From contig JAZKJV010002331.1 in NCBI GenBank assembly GCA_037367405.1, positions 146,842 through 210,841 on the forward strand: a stretch of 64,000 nt of DNA, given 5' to 3'. Every line of letters begins with the position of its first letter. Position 1 is the stretch's first letter. A program made the translations under genes and the position numbers. This DNA comes from Ottelia alismoides. Its lineage: Eukaryota; Streptophyta; Magnoliopsida; Alismatales; Hydrocharitaceae. Of the stretch, positions 1-12,951 are shown in pieces. Under the pieces are notes generated by a model, which was given only the letters and a program-made list of their open reading frames with translations, was not told where the DNA came from and did not search any database.

Positions 1-1260
1 CAATCATTGGACTTCACATGGTTTGATTAACTCGTTTGTAACCCAAGCAAGTTAACTCAAGATGTGCCAATTTAACGGCAAGGTTCGTGGGGTAAGATGG
101 AGCAAGTTTACGGGGTCGAGGGAGGAATTAGGTTGTTTCAAAGGTCGTAGAGGTAATTGACGAAGATTATAGGGTCTGCCGGGTAAAAATCCCTAAAATC
201 AAAGCTTGGAGCTCAGTCAGACCTTTTGGGAATCTAAGTTTGGTCGAAACCTTATAGGGAAGCAGATTTGAAATTCAACAGTCGCTAAGAATCACGAAAT
301 TATATCCAAGACTCCTCAAAAGCTAGGTCAGAACAAGTCTACTCATACGCAAACCCATATGACTATGAGTCTACCTTGTACAGTGTAAGTGATATGCATC
401 TCCTTTTGACTAAAGTGATAAAAGTCAGTCTTCTCCAAAAAGGTGACCCTAATTCCCCAATCCAGCAACTCTTTCTTCGAGGAGTGGGGTATTCCCTTCT
501 AAGTTCAAGTGCAACCGACTCAAGAAGAGGAGGTGCGTGAGAGAATTTATGGTAGCAATTGTAGCTACATATCTTAGGATGCTTGGCCAGTGTAGCCAAG
601 TCATCCAGCTACATGCTCGTATGTATCTTTGATTTTGAATCACAAGCTTGCTTATTGAATATATACATACTCCGACGGGAATTGATTTTTCTTTGATTTT
701 TGCCCATCTATTTTTGGAGTTTTTGATTTTGCATTTTTTGAATATTATCTACAATAGCTTTTACATAAGGAATTTTTCCTCTTGAGCCAGTAAACTATCT
801 CTCTTTTGAAGCATTATTGCAACCCATAACCTCCTGTCCTTGGACCTCGTCGCTACTGGATCAGGTTAGGGCACAATGGTTATTGATTGTGACTATGCAT
901 GTTTCCATTCACTTGTGTCTCAGATTGGCAAATCCAGCCCTCTACCACTTCAATTGAGTTGAGAGAAGTGTTAGGTGCAAGTATGCAAGTTAGGTCATTG
1001 TTGGCAAGAGTCATGTGTGTGTTTCAAAATATTTTACTTAGAAAGTCAAGATGACATATGAAGCTAATCTTGTGGTCTCAAATAATTAAGTCTATCATAC
1101 CTCAAGTGCATCAACTCCAATTCCTATAAGTTTCATGTGATTAAGTGGATTAAGGCCCAACCAAGCTCCAATTTTGGATTTTATTTATACTAGTTCAGTT
1201 GTCATTATCAATCTAAAACTGCAAATGTTATGCAATGAACAGAATATCATTTTGTGAAAC
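1..1260. other. Unassigned region, probably interior of the gypsy element
   Basis: I see no recognisable coding sequence or RNA gene here. Open frames on the minus strand at 363-599 and 449-643 overlap in different frames and match no family I know. The stretch lies on the 3' side (in element sense) of the minus-strand gypsy protease remnant at 2912-3345, where pol would be expected, but no reverse transcriptase or integrase motif is visible. It may be the non-coding body of a gag-pro-only or heavily decayed element. Confidence 0.35.
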
Positions 1261-1950
1261 ATTTTATATTTTTGCACTTTTTATGTTTTTTCAAAAAAAA
1301 TGCAATTTTTTATGGGATTTTGAAGTTTTTGAGATTTTTAGGGATTTTTAATAAGGGTTAGTGGAAGAAGTTTATAGAAATATTTACACAGGAGTATGTC
1401 AATATTTACAAGGATTAGGTATGGAATTTACACAGAAGTTTGTTGTTATTTACAGATTTGATATTCAAGGATCATATATATCTATTTATATAAAGAATTT
1501 TGTTTTCTATAATTATGTACAAGGTTCTCAAAATATTTTGTAAAGATTTTCACAAACATTTTGGAAACATATTTTTCAAATATTTTTTTCAATCAATTTT
1601 GCAAACATTTCCAAAAATTTGAAAATCATTTTGCAACGATTTTTCACGAGTATAGATAGATTTTTCAAATATTTTTACAATCATTTTTCAAATCAATTGT
1701 AAACTAAATTTTCAAAAGTTTTATTCATACAAATAAAAAATGCAAAATATTTACAAAAGTTTTTTTTATAAAGTTTTAAAATATTTTACAAAAGTTTTCC
1801 TAAAGGGTTTCAAAAGATTTTTTAGGACATTTTCCAACCATCTTTTAAATCATTTTGCAAATCATTTTTAAATGATTTATTAATCATATTTACAAAGAAT
1901 TTTTGAAAAACTTTATACAAATTTATAGTGTATACTTTACATTTTATTTA
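1261..1950. repeat. AT-rich degenerate repeat tract
   Basis: Very AT-rich sequence in which short phrases such as ttttcaaat, tttgcaaa, caaaagtttt and atttttcaaa recur at irregular spacing on one strand. No fixed period is evident, so this is a cryptically simple tract rather than a clean tandem array. No gene is visible. Confidence 0.5.
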
Positions 1951-2039
1951 TTCTATACCCTAACCCATATAACATTTTAGCCATATTATTACAAATACGC
2001 AAGTACGAGATATGTCCAAAGTATATACAATGTATACAC

Positions 2040-2500
2040 AACCCCCTATACTTAGCTTGAGCTATGTCCTCATAGGTCATGGAGAAAAAAGAAGACGTAA
2101 CTTGTGCTAAGTATAGGAAAGCCTATACTACAATGAATATATAATGAAATATGAGAAGTCGATCGTCCCCCTATACTCAAGATCAACTAATCCTAAGTAT
2201 AGCCGACTATATACAAAGAAGGTAGGGTCAAGGTTGGGGATAGAAAAATCAACAACTCAACTTGTCTCCTCCTATGTTGAGGGTAAAATATCCCTGAGTA
2301 TAGAAAAAAATCAGAAACTTGAGGAGACAAACGAGGGGATAAATAAACAGATAAAAATAAAAATACGATGCGGGAATGAATGCATCACTCCCTCTATACT
2401 TAGGGTAAGAGATCCCTAAGTATAGGCAACACCATGAATGATGAAACAGAATGAAGAAAGAACACTCGACTCATCCACCTCCCATATACTTGGGATGAAG
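2040..2500. repeat. Cluster of CTATACTTAGG motifs in both orientations
   Basis: About eight copies of a 10-13 bp motif (ctatacttagg or its complement cctaagtatag, some with one or two changes) occur within 460 bp, near 2043, 2103, 2168, 2192, 2291, 2392, 2414 and 2482. The pair at 2394-2405 and 2414-2425 forms a perfect 12-bp stem with an 8-base loop. Complementary neighbours alternate, so the region could fold into several hairpins. It lies inside the presumed gypsy interior. No function is known to me. Confidence 0.6.
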
Positions 2501-2911
2501 CACATCTTAAGTAAGGCAAACACACCGATCGAGGTGAACGAGAGAAATGATAGATGGAATGAAAGAAATGAAAGCGGTATTTACAAACCGAGAGGAATAT
2601 ACTGAGATCGAGAAGGCAAAAACTGTACCTTCTTGCATGACCGCTGAGGAATGGAGTGAACATAATGCAAATCAATATCGAGGTCAGCAGATCGACATAG
2701 TGGGTATCCACGGTGATCTCAAAATGAAGAGGTACGAACTCATCAATGGAAGAAGTAAGGTCAGGTCCGACCTGGGAAGTCTCGGCTCTTTCTGCCCTTC
2801 ACGGTAAGGTATCTATAGTGTAAATGCTGCAAATCTCATCAACACATCACCACACACGGGAAGAAGGAACTCCAAGGTCTATGCTTTCCGAGTCTTCCTC
2901 CCTGAGAGGAA

Positions 2912-3345
2912 TTATAGGGGTTCAGTTTCATCCATGATAAAGCAAACATCTATAATCTCAATAGCTAAGTCATAGTCGTCAGAGTAGGCTGACATAGGTG
3001 AACTCTCACCAAATGTGGGTTTCTGGCTAGCAGTGGGTATAGTTATTGCCTTAATCAAAATGCTCTCGTTGTCTGAACTGAAGCGTATCTCTCCAAATCC
3101 ATAATCAATAATGGCTCTCGCAATTGCGAGAAAAGGTTGTCTCAAGATGATTGGAATGAGCTCACTCCATAGATGTGGATGTCTCCAAAGGAAATACAAC
3201 AAAATCTATAGTGTAACTCATGCCCTGGATCTGTATGACAATGTTTTCAAGAATACCCTTTGGCCTCTTTATTGAGCTATCAGCAAATTGACAAATCATT
3301 CTGATTTCTCTTGAGAGGCCCGAGACCAAGTGTCTCTATAAGTGA
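2912..3345 (-). pseudogene. Ty3/gypsy retrotransposon protease remnant
   Basis: Read on the minus strand, this encodes two adjoining pieces in different frames. The upstream piece contains FADSSIKRPKGILENIVIQI, followed by a FVVFPLE segment. The downstream piece (3202-2912) contains PIILRQPFLAIARAIIDYGFG and EIRFS. Plant Athila/Tat-type gypsy proteases have this order: LADRSI-RP-GI-EDV, then VDFVVL, then PIILGRPFLATA-A-ID--G. Here the conserved GRPF is RQPF, and stops and a frame change break the reading frame, so it is a dead fragment. The retropepsin catalytic DLGAS-type segment is not recognisable upstream. Assignment rests on recall of the family pattern. Confidence 0.65.
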
Positions 3346-5605
3346 AGAGGGTGTATTAATCGATGTGTGTTGTCAAGGAGAGTGTGATAAAAAGAATGGC
3401 TAGAAATGGCACATATAACGAAGAGTGTAACCATGTCCTCTTTCCAATTGGGTAGACGATGGGTGATGGCATGGGCGGTGGCCATGGTAAGAATGTGGCA
3501 CTCAGCTCTGCGACATCTCTTTCTTTTCTTGGGTGTGGTGCAGGAAAGAGGTTCATGGACTTTTGAAGTGGGGCATCAAAATATCATGAATAGTTGTCGT
3601 CACTTAGGGGATGGTTAACATTTTTAAATTTTCTATCTCTTCCATACTAGGGAAGAGATCGGAATCATCATGTACACGGATGACTAAGAGCAGTCTGTAC
3701 AATGTCATCCTTGGAGGCGAAGGAGGTGGGAACTGTGGTGAATTCATGCATGGGCATAGGATGTGGCAAGGGTGCTCTCTCTTCACAAACTGATCCATCT
3801 AGGTATCTCACATTATTGTCCTTTTTTATTTTTTATATTTTTCTCTTTTTTGTATTTTTAGTGAAGATGATCTCTCATGGTCAGCCTCTCGTGAATCCAT
3901 GGGCCCAGAAGATGAAGGTCCAATGTGAATCACATTGTTAGATATATCATTATTCCTCTATTGTAATTGCTTCACTACCCGGGTCACGTGTTCAAGAGTG
4001 GTACCTATGAGAGGTGAATCCAATAGCTTATTATTAGGTGGATGAGATGGTGGGCAATGGGATGGTGGTGGTGGATTATAATCAAAATCCGATGGCTGAA
4101 ACTATGGATGTGGTGGATATGTGCAAAAAGAAAAATTAGGAGCAAAGTCCTCTGATAAAATGGAGGTGCACCGACTAGAGTGGAGTGAAGAATCCATGAA
4201 ATCTGGATAAAAGAAACTCCAATCAGCCATTTCGGTATGCAAAAGATGGGGATCGAGAGATCATGAAAGTCAAGTCAAGATATGGAAAAAAAGGTGAAAA
4301 TACACAACAAGATCTGGTATTCACACAAAACAAACACAAATCAGACCCTCAATTCACCAACTCAACACAGTGAAGTCTTTTATCTTTTCAATTTTAGTGT
4401 TAGGTGAGAAAGCAAATATATACAACTCATTGTGCGGTTACCTAGTGTAGCTGTGTTCCAGTCAACGTAGATTGAACACCAGGACCACTTCGTCTATAGT
4501 TAGAGGCAAGTTCTTTCAGTAATAACATGGCCCAAGTGCCGAGCCAAGCGCTTAAGGCACAAATCCAGGGATGGGGACTCTATTCCTTAAGTGTGTGTAT
4601 TCCATTCAGTCTGGAATGTACCTGTGACAATGAGGGAGTTACTCCCCCCAAACAATGATTTCTCTTTATGTTTAGTTTTACAATGATTTCTCTTTATGTT
4701 TTGTTTTAGAGTCAAGTTCAGCTAGCATTCCCAATTTTATTGGTTATCATTTTTTGGGGTCTTTTTGAAAAAGAAAATGTCTAATGAATTTTCCAATTCT
4801 TTTATTGCCCAAGTCCAAGAAACATAAGAAGGATTTCAGAAAAGATGATGCAAAAAAAATCAAATTAATACAAATGCTAGAGATGAGAATGCATACCTGA
4901 CTCCAGTAGTCTACATTAAAGATGATCCACACATAAAATAAAATATAACCTAGATGTGTGCAAGCAAAAACCAATCTATTAAGAACTTCTACTCAAGAAG
5001 TATAGATTTATTATTTGACTAAGTCCAAAGATCTATAGGTACAAAATTCTATTAAGTGTGTGGACCTAAGTCTACCTGGCTCACCAAATAAAATTCTAGA
5101 ATCTAGGGACTCCAAGCACACAAAACAAAATAAAAGAATGCGAAAAACTCAAAACACGTGAAATTAAATAAAATAAAATAAGGAGAAAATAGGGAGGATG
5201 AAAGGTAGAAGGTGAGAAAATCGTGAAAAACTGAGCAAGCCCTCAAGTGAACAAACACTTCGTAAAATAGACTTGCGAGCATTTGAATGTCCAAGTCACT
5301 GTATTACTACAAATTAAATTACAAAAATAAAAGTCTCTCTCAAAATAAAAATAAAGATTGCACTAAAGTGGCTATGCTCTTCTCTTCTCATCGGTCTTCT
5401 CTCATGCTATCTCTTACCATCCTTCAAAAAAGGGATTGGTCTCTACTTTGCTCGGCTGCCTCGGCCTCCTAGAAGATTGTCCTCGTGTAGGGAGCCCTCG
5501 TAGAAAAGTCAACAAAGAGAGATGATTATAATAGATAAGCAATTATCTATAAAAAGAAAGAAATAAAAAAGAAGGAAATAAAATGGATATATGCACAAGT
5601 ATCCT
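3346..5605 (-). other. Presumed gag/leader region of the gypsy element, no clear ORF
   Basis: This segment lies between the protease remnant and the putative primer-binding site, where gag and the 5' leader belong in a minus-strand gypsy element. The open frames are short, overlap on both strands and show no gag motif or zinc knuckle that I can recognise. A direct repeat of about 18 bases (caatgatttctctttatg) occurs at 4656 and 4681. Confidence 0.4.
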
Positions 5606-5607
5606 AC

Positions 5608-5634
5608 CGATGTTGCTCCCTGGGAATGGCACAT
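5608..5634 (-). promoter_or_regulatory. Putative gypsy primer-binding site (degenerate)
   Basis: On the minus strand this reads tgccattcccagggagcaac followed by atcgg. It resembles the plant gypsy leader start tggcgccgttgccggggagc, complementary to a tRNA 3' end, with several substitutions and a small deletion. Its position, just left of the LTR (right in element sense is 3346-5605), fits a minus-strand element. The substitutions make this suggestive rather than certain. Confidence 0.45.
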
Positions 5635-5635
5635 T

Positions 5636-8600
5636 TGTTTAGTCAATCAAACAACGGTTCCTAACGTTCGATCTTAGAGGACATGTGGTGTCTAATAAGT
5701 CAGATTTGACAATCACTGTATAGAGCACTCTCTTGGTACTCACAACAGTCAAACTAAGACAACAATCAACCCACAATATATAATAAAACAATAAAAGAGA
5801 TACGAGATGAAATTTAGTATACCCTATATAAAAATACGTATGCATAATAAGTGTAGGGGTAGAACCACTGAGAGCTACAGGGATAGGTTAATTATTTCCT
5901 ATTAATAAAAATAAATAAACATTATTTTTATAGTTTTTTATTTTTGAGGGTTTTTAATTATATTTAATTTTCAATTTTTAATGTTTTATATATTCTTTTA
6001 AGTGTATAATTTTTATTTTCTTTTTAATTTTATGATTTTTGATTTCTTTTTATTTTTAAGGTATAATATATGTATATGTATACTAATAACTATATAATAG
6101 ATAATATATAAAAAATATATAATAAATATGTCAAAATATAAATAAGAGCAATCCTTTTGTTTTTTAAAGGGGTTAAATATATATTAGATATCTACAAAAA
6201 ATAATAACAACAAGTATATAAGTAATATTAGGTATATATAGTATAGGGTTTTATATGTATAAATATAACTATATATACTCAAAAATTACAAAATTAAATG
6301 TTTTTATGTTTTCATAATTTTTCTCTGTTTTTGTAATTTTAGGTATTTTTTGTTATTTTTATGTACTTTTAATGTATCAAATATAACAAAACAAGAAACG
6401 TGATAAATAGGTCGAATTGTTTTGGATTTTAAAAACAGATAACAAGTCCCAACTATTTTTAATATGTAATATACTATATATAGAAAAGAAACAAATATAT
6501 TTTGAATTTTAATATAATTTTTCTGATTTTATAGCGTTTAAGGGATTTTATAATTATTAAGGTTTTTATTTTCTATTTTTTGTAATTTTTGGTCTAGAGT
6601 TATAACATATAGTATTATACAATATGTATTTTTGGAATTTTTAGAAGTGATTTTATAATTTTTATATTATCCTATGTAAACAAGGAGTAAATAGCTCTTT
6701 AATAAATTTTAGTAAATGTAAAAATGCAATATATACCTATTTAGAAATATGTCTATGCATGAGCATTAATTAAGGCATCTATAGAATTTTTCCTAAAATT
6801 TTTAAAACACAAGATCTATTTAAGCAAAATAGAAAAGCATAAATAAAATAAAATACCTAGCATGGGTATTTATGCAATAAAAATATATAACAAGGTGTTC
6901 CATGCAAAAGTACCCAAAATATTACAATATTTTTATAAGTTTTAGTCTAAATATAAATTCAAGGAGTAGATAGGGTTAAGTTGCAAAATGTCCAGGCACC
7001 TTACATGTGCGGGAACATGAGGTGACCTGGTAGAGGACCTAAGTGCAAATCAAAGGAAAATTTGGAGGTCCGATGTAATTATTACATAAACTTTTACGTT
7101 ATATATTAAATTTACAAGACTAAAATGAAATACAAAAGGCATTGGGGTTACTGTGAAAATTACCCCATAAAGTGCACCATCTAATGACATTGAAGAACTC
7201 ACTTGATACACATCGCATGGTTAATGGTTGATGCCCTTTCATGGACGAGCACTCGAGATTAGATCTCGCAGAGATCAGACGACCGGTGCATGGCTCGATC
7301 CGACGGTCGGAAACAAAACTGGAGCGACTTGAAGATCTTACGGCTAGCAAGGTGGTTGGTGAACTCGGACGAATAGCTGGTTGCTGCTCCTTCGATTATC
7401 GATATCATGCAGCTCTGGCCTCCTCCCCTACTACTTTGATGCTCTACATGTTCATGCGGTTGTTCTTCATCGACCGGTGGCGTCAAGGATGTCAAGGACC
7501 TGTCGATGGGTTCTGGAAGCTCGAATAAGCTCATTCCACCTAGGAGTGAATTCTTGAACTCAATACCCCACAGATGGGGTCTTCTAGCATCTATTCCTGC
7601 ATAGAAATATCGATGAGGCTCTAGCGAAGCTACTGGGCTTTTATTGGTGGGGAAAAGTTGAGGATGGGATGAAATAGAGGCGTTACGGTGAAGGGTGGTG
7701 GAATGGACACTGATCTCCTAATTTGGAAGGGATCGAGGTGAATGGGATGGCTCAGAAAGTGGAGAAGTGAATGGAGAAGGTGGTGGTGGTGATTGTGGAT
7801 CGAAACAATGGTTGGCACATGCGAAACGAAGGTCGGAGCTCTAAGCTCCGACATACTGTAAATCTAACTTTTACTCTAAAGCAATCAATTAAAGCATGAA
7901 ATCAAAGTTATAAATAAAAACTACAACTAAAATATACATAGAGATGCAATAAAAATAGCTCGACTCAATCTGGGGGCCAAGGAGCAGAACCTCAATCAGT
8001 GGACCTCAGACGAAGTGTGGATCTCTTCCATCACACCCCTATCACGTTGCAAATCCGACAAGGAGAGAGTTGTCACCAAGCTCAACCTGTCTATGATGGG
8101 ATCTGAGGGTTTAAGATGTAAAGGAAGGATCAAAAAATAAAAAAATGGTGGAGGGGTGTCGTATGTACAGGCGAGGGTTGACCGAGGGATTTCTCTTGAA
8201 TCGAATATTGACTGATATAACATATGATAGGGTGTGATGGAGCATTGTGTCAACATGACTTTGCATGAATAAGGCTAAACGAATTAGTCAGTATGTGAAG
8301 TGTAAAAATGTGGTGAAATCAGGTGTCTCAAGGCTGACAGAGAGCAGACCTAGGGAGGGAGGATAGTTGAGTCGAGGTCAACATTCCCCTACCTCCCATT
8401 GGTCCACGCCATCCAGATGAAGACAAAACATGGAATAATTCTCATATTAAATAGTATTAAAATAATAAATTATTTTAGATCAAAATATTAAAAAATATTT
8501 GTTATTGTATGTAGTATTTTATTATGATTTTTATTTATTTATACAAGTTAATTTATTAAGCATTAATTTTTACAAGTGTAATTGTAGGTATATTTACCTA

Positions 8601-9544
8601 TGTACAAGGTAATTATTTTTATTTTGTATTTTATAATTATATTTACATATTTTGTGTATATACAAATTATTTAAATACATATTTACATATTTTTTAGCTT
8701 ATGTTTTTGAATTTATTTATTCTCTTAAATAAATATGTATATATATTATATAGGTATAGTTTACCTATATGTTTTATTACATTATTTATTTTAATGAATT
8801 CTAGATGGTTTTATTCTATATTGATTATTTACATATATTTCAAATAATATTTACAGGTGTAGAGAAATATAAAGAAGCTAAAAATAGAAAGAATAAATAT
8901 AATGAATATTATATACAAATATGCAATACAATAGGGACCCAAAAGCCAACTTTTTGTATCAGCTCCTAATTGAATGAAACCGACTTTATTAAATAGAAAA
9001 ATTAGTTTTATAAATAATAAAGTGAGTTTGTTGAATTTTGAGTATTATGGAGGCGATACAGGTCTGGGAAGTTTTCTTTGTAGCTTTTTATTCTTCGTGT
9101 CCCGGGTGCAATGTGTATTATTTTTGAGTGAAATCAATTTTCTATTTTCTTTGTATTTTTATGTATAGCTTTCACGTAGAGGGTTTTATTATTTGAGATA
9201 TAAATAATAAAATAGGTCCCAAAAGCATATTTCTTGTCAATTAAATTATGGTTTTTTTGATTTCTGTACAATTGATATGCCCTATCTCCCTTTATTTTAT
9301 TTCTTGTTAACCAGGTCATCATGATGACTAGGTCTCAAAGTTTAGTGTCACTCTGTCTCTTTAACACTTCAATATTTTTCTTTTATTTCTTTACTCTTTT
9401 ATTTTGAAATTAAATAAGATATTTTATACAGTATTTATGGATCAATTATTGAGTGTTATTTTGCACAATTAATGCTATATACATGCATTTAGCTAGGAAT
9501 TTAAGGTTGGAATGAAAGAATAAAAGTAATGAAAGGGAGATTCA
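5636..9544 (-). mobile_element. Long (about 3.9 kb) gypsy-type LTR, copy A
   Basis: A long non-coding AT-rich block that recurs, diverged but colinear, at about 40170-46752. Matching anchors include the segment with acatgaggtgacctggt near 7014 (atgtgaggtgacatggt near 44388), cctcccattggtccacgcc near 8392 (cctcattggtccacgtcag near 45572), aggtcatcatgatgactagg near 9313 (agtcatcatgttgcctagg near 46519), and tacatgcatttagctagg near 9480. Homology stops at ...ttca on the right in both copies, consistent with a terminal CA. A moderately GC-rich interior (7220-8420) lies between AT-rich flanks. The left end is placed beside the putative primer site. No protein is encoded; open frames inside are chance. 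Confidence 0.6.
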
Positions 9545-9584
9545 TCATCTGCACATGGCAAGCAAAGATCTCTTTATAGACCAA

Positions 9585-9915
9585 CTTAAAGCATTGACCT
9601 GCTCAAACAAGCTATGCATCTTCACGGGCAATTTCAACATCTTTTTCTTTCCCAGTGAATCATTCTCCCGTGGCCACCCTCACCACATTCACAAAATCTA
9701 ACATATTGGATCCTTTCTTCTGACTTTCTAGACCTTAGGGACCCAAGCTCCTCCTATACATGGATCGATACGACTCAAGCTAGGTGGGCCACATTACATA
9801 TAGTCCTAATCTCTTCACCTATACTGGAACTTTCACCCATAGCAAAACTCCAAGCCTTACCCAAAACCTTCTCTGATCACAAACCACTTATCGCAACCCT
9901 ATCTTCCCTTAAGAC
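9585..9915 (+). pseudogene. LINE-1 endonuclease remnant
   Basis: The frame from about 9585 reads FTGNFNIFF, matching the TGDFN catalytic-region motif of APE-type LINE endonucleases with the metal-binding Asp replaced by Asn. Further on, in a shifted frame, come SSSYTWIDT (family SYTW) and FSDHKPLIATL (family SDHxPL, carrying the catalytic His). A stop and a frame change separate these motifs, so no functional protein can be made. Confidence 0.65.
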
Positions 9916-11003
9916 TGTCAAACCATCATTTAAGATGGAAGCCTTCTGGTTCTCCAACAGGCTTTCCAAACATTGTTGAAGCTTCATGGACAACGCCAAT
10001 AGATACCCCAAACCCCTTCCATGTCTGGCATCTCAAGATGAAGCGCCTCAAAGGAGTAATTATCGAGTGGAAGAAGACCAACATTTCCCCCTTTGTTGAG
10101 AACTTAGAGAAACTACTTGCTGAAATCAATACACTAGAAAACAACCTGATCAACAACCCTACTTCCAGTGACACCATCCAAAAGACTTATGATACTTCAT
10201 AAGGAGCTCGAGTCCATCCACGAAGATGAATTCCTTCATCTTAACCAATGTGCTAAAATTTGTTGGCTCGACGAAGGTGACTGCAGCACGAAGCTCCTCT
10301 ATTCGGTGGCCTTAAATAAAAGGAAATAAAGATACGATTCTATCTTTTAGTGACTCACAAGGCATCCTACACACCAATCACGATGACATCACACACATCG
10401 CATTTGCCTTCTATGAGAAGTTGTACTCCACTTCTGAAAAAAAACCCATCCCTTTCCTTTGACCTTGACCCTTCGTTGGTATGAAACTTGATAAATCCTG
10501 AGGAACTTGATAAACTTGATTAACCTAGAGGAAACTTCAAAGTTTTCACCATAATAAAAAAATTAAAGTCCCTAAAATCCCCATGTTCCAATGGATGTAT
10601 CTTGGAATTCTTCCAAAGGTTATAACCCATCATCAAATTCGACTTCACAGGGTTGGTAAACCATCGATGTCAACTTATCACCCTCTGGCCTAAAATATAT
10701 TAATAACTCTATTATCACCTTGATTCGTAAGAAGGGTGATCCGAGTGATATAAACAACTATCATTTCATTATCTTCATCAAACATGCCTCTCCGCATCAT
10801 CTCCAAAAGTCTCCAAATTGCTAGGCCCCAAAATCATCAAACCTTATCCCGTCCTCCCAATGTTCCTTTCTTAAAGGTCGTGGTGCATTCGATGCTTTCA
10901 CCATTATGTCCGAGATCATATCACATCGGAGCTACACAAAAACAAAAGCCCTCATCCTTAAAATTGACCTCTGTAAGGCCTCTGATCTATGAAATAAAGT
11001 GCA

Positions 11004-11306
11004 ATGTCCAAAGCCCTTGCTAACTTTGGCTACTCTGACCTCTTCACACGATGCATCCATGCCATGCTTCACTGTACGACTATTTCGTTAAAAATCAACA
11101 ACTCCATCATCGATTTCTTTAAATCAAATTGCAGGGTTAAACAAGGAGACCCCCTATCCCATCTTCTATTCATAATCACCATGAACCTCCTCCATGGAAT
11201 GCTAATAAACTTATCTAAAAATGGCCTTACCAAAGGATTCCAATTACTGGGGGAAGATAAATGCATCATTGATATGTTGTTTGCCGATGACATCCTCCTG
11301 ACCTGA
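11004..11306 (+). pseudogene. LINE-1 reverse transcriptase core fragment
   Basis: An open frame of 100 codons with the L1 reverse transcriptase signatures RVKQGDPLSHLLFIITMN (fingers/palm; family QGDPLSP-LF) and MLFADDILLT, where FADD is the catalytic aspartate pair, apparently intact. A stop follows immediately, whereas the family continues into the thumb; continuation is seen in other frames through 11382-11850 (for example LGVPFSTK, matching family YLGVPL). Upstream, parts of the fingers domain are visible near 10680-10990 with frame breaks. Confidence 0.75.
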
Positions 11307-12299
11307 ATTTTCCCTAGAGCCCTCAAAAGTATAAACATCACCCTCAAAATCTTCTCAGAGATTATATGCCTCCATGTAAATGTGGAGAAATCTACAATCC
11401 ATTGCCTCAACTTGACTGACAATGAAAGAAGCTTCACATCCAATCTCTTTGGCTGGTTGGTCGCCTCTTTCCCATCAACTCTAGGTGTACCCTTTTCCAC
11501 AAAATCCTTGAAGCAACTAGATTGGCTACCCCTCATCAAAAAATTCAAGAAAATCCTTCTAGGTTGAAAGTAAAAAATGCCCGCTCTATCAAGAATCTCA
11601 CTTTTAACGGTAGTGTTTACCCCGCAACTCAATCATACCCTATCTGCCCTTAGACTCATAGAATGGGTATTACGCCATAATGACAAGGTGAGACAACACT
11701 TCTTATGGAATGGTTGCAGTAAGGATAGGAATAAGCACCAAGCAAAAATGGAAAATCATATACAGACCCAAATCAAATTATGGTTGGGGGATCCAGAACC
11801 TAGAATTTTTCAACAATGTTATGTTGTCCAAAACTTAGATTAAGGTGCCAGAAAATCAAAACTCACCAACCTGGTGAGAAGCCGTTACCACAAGGTGCAC
11901 CTATTCTTATACTTGAAAAGCCAGGCCGTAGGGACTCCCCTTGTCGGAGAGCTGTCAAAGTAGGCTCCTCGTCCATTATGAACATGTCCTCCAGAATCCT
12001 AGATTCGGGTTCTAACTCTTTGCTCTGGTCTGGCAACATAAATGGCCACCTCCCTGTGTACCTTCCTCCTAACACTTTGGAGTTGGACCTTAGCCAAGAA
12101 CAAATCTTGTAGCCTTGACAAAGCTATGTCCACCCTCTTGGTTAATCAACATTGAATTAAGTCCCTATCAAAATGGTATAATTCCCTGACTGAACTCTTT
12201 ATACTCAACCAGTTCCTATCCAACATTTATATAGACCAAGCAACAAATGACCTTATTTCCATCCAGATGGGACATCAAATCTTCAGCTAACAACCAATG

Positions 12300-12545
12300 C
12301 ATATAAGCTTCTTGCCCATGGTGGTCTGGGTCCCAAACCAAAGAAAAATTCCGGAAAGGACCTTTCCACCCTGAACTCTCTCTTTTCTTAAGGTTTCTCA
12401 ACCACCACAAAATGATAATCTAGGATCGTCCATAAGATGTTTCAATCTCAACCACAAACGCATGCCCCCTTTGCCTAAACGACGAAGAAAACATAGCTTG
12501 TCTTCTACTACATTGTCCATTTAAACTTATGGTTCTGAACTCTAT
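12300..12545 (+). pseudogene. LINE-1 C-terminal zf-RVT zinc-binding domain
   Basis: One frame reads ACPLCLNDEENIACLLLHCPF near 12462-12525, which fits the plant LINE zf-RVT pattern CPLC-x(n)-HLLLHCPF, with the usual histidine of HLLLHC replaced by Cys. Upstream in the same general frame is WVWDPNQRKIPERTF. A stop and a frame change lie between. This tail follows the reverse transcriptase in plant L1 elements and supports the plus-strand orientation. Confidence 0.6.
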
Positions 12546-12735
12546 ATATTCCTCATGTAAGTGGAACTTTTGATGATATTTTTATACATCATAACACCTC
12601 CCCTTATCCCTTATATCACTGATAGATAACCGCTTCCCAATTATTGATCTGGTGATTGACATGGAGGGAGTAATATTAGAGTGATGTACTGGTGTACTTC
12701 TCACCACCCACTACAGTTTGTAAATGACACAAAAT

Positions 12736-12951
12736 TCACACTTGATCAGTCAAACTAAGTACTGATGCGAACATCCTATTCTCACAAACCAAGCCATTTC
12801 TCTCGCTTATGTCTTTTGTCTGCTTTGCAACAAAGAAATGAGCATGCCCCTTCCCCTCTGAAGCCACGCCCATGCACAAGGCGTCAACATGCCTCGCAAG
12901 AAACAAAGAAGTAATTCCTTGGTACCCAATCTCCGAAGCGACCACCACCAA
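12736..12951 (-). CDS. Small ORF of unknown identity
   Basis: A 71-codon minus-strand frame with normal-looking amino-acid composition (VVVASEIGYQGITSLFLARH, then VDALCMGVASEGKGHAHFF) ending at a TGA. It lies between LINE-1 and the host-gene exon. The open frame extends a little upstream of the ATG. It does not match any family I can name. It could be an exon fragment of a host gene, part of an unrecognised element, or chance. Confidence 0.25.
   Translation of the reverse strand: MVVVASEIGYQGITSLFLARHVDALCMGVASEGKGHAHFFVAKQTKDISERNGLVCENRMFASVLSLTDQV

Larger units (their letters stand above)
9545..12560 (+). mobile_element. L1-type LINE (LINE-1), 5'-truncated and decayed
   Basis: Plus-strand non-LTR retrotransposon remnant with domains in the standard order: apurinic endonuclease-like part, reverse transcriptase, then a zf-RVT zinc-binding tail. 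ORF1 and the start of the endonuclease are missing, and the element abuts the end of the gypsy LTR at 9544. Many stops and frame changes break it. I found neither a clear poly(A) tail nor a target duplication; the right limit is taken from the end of the recognisable protein. Confidence 0.75.
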
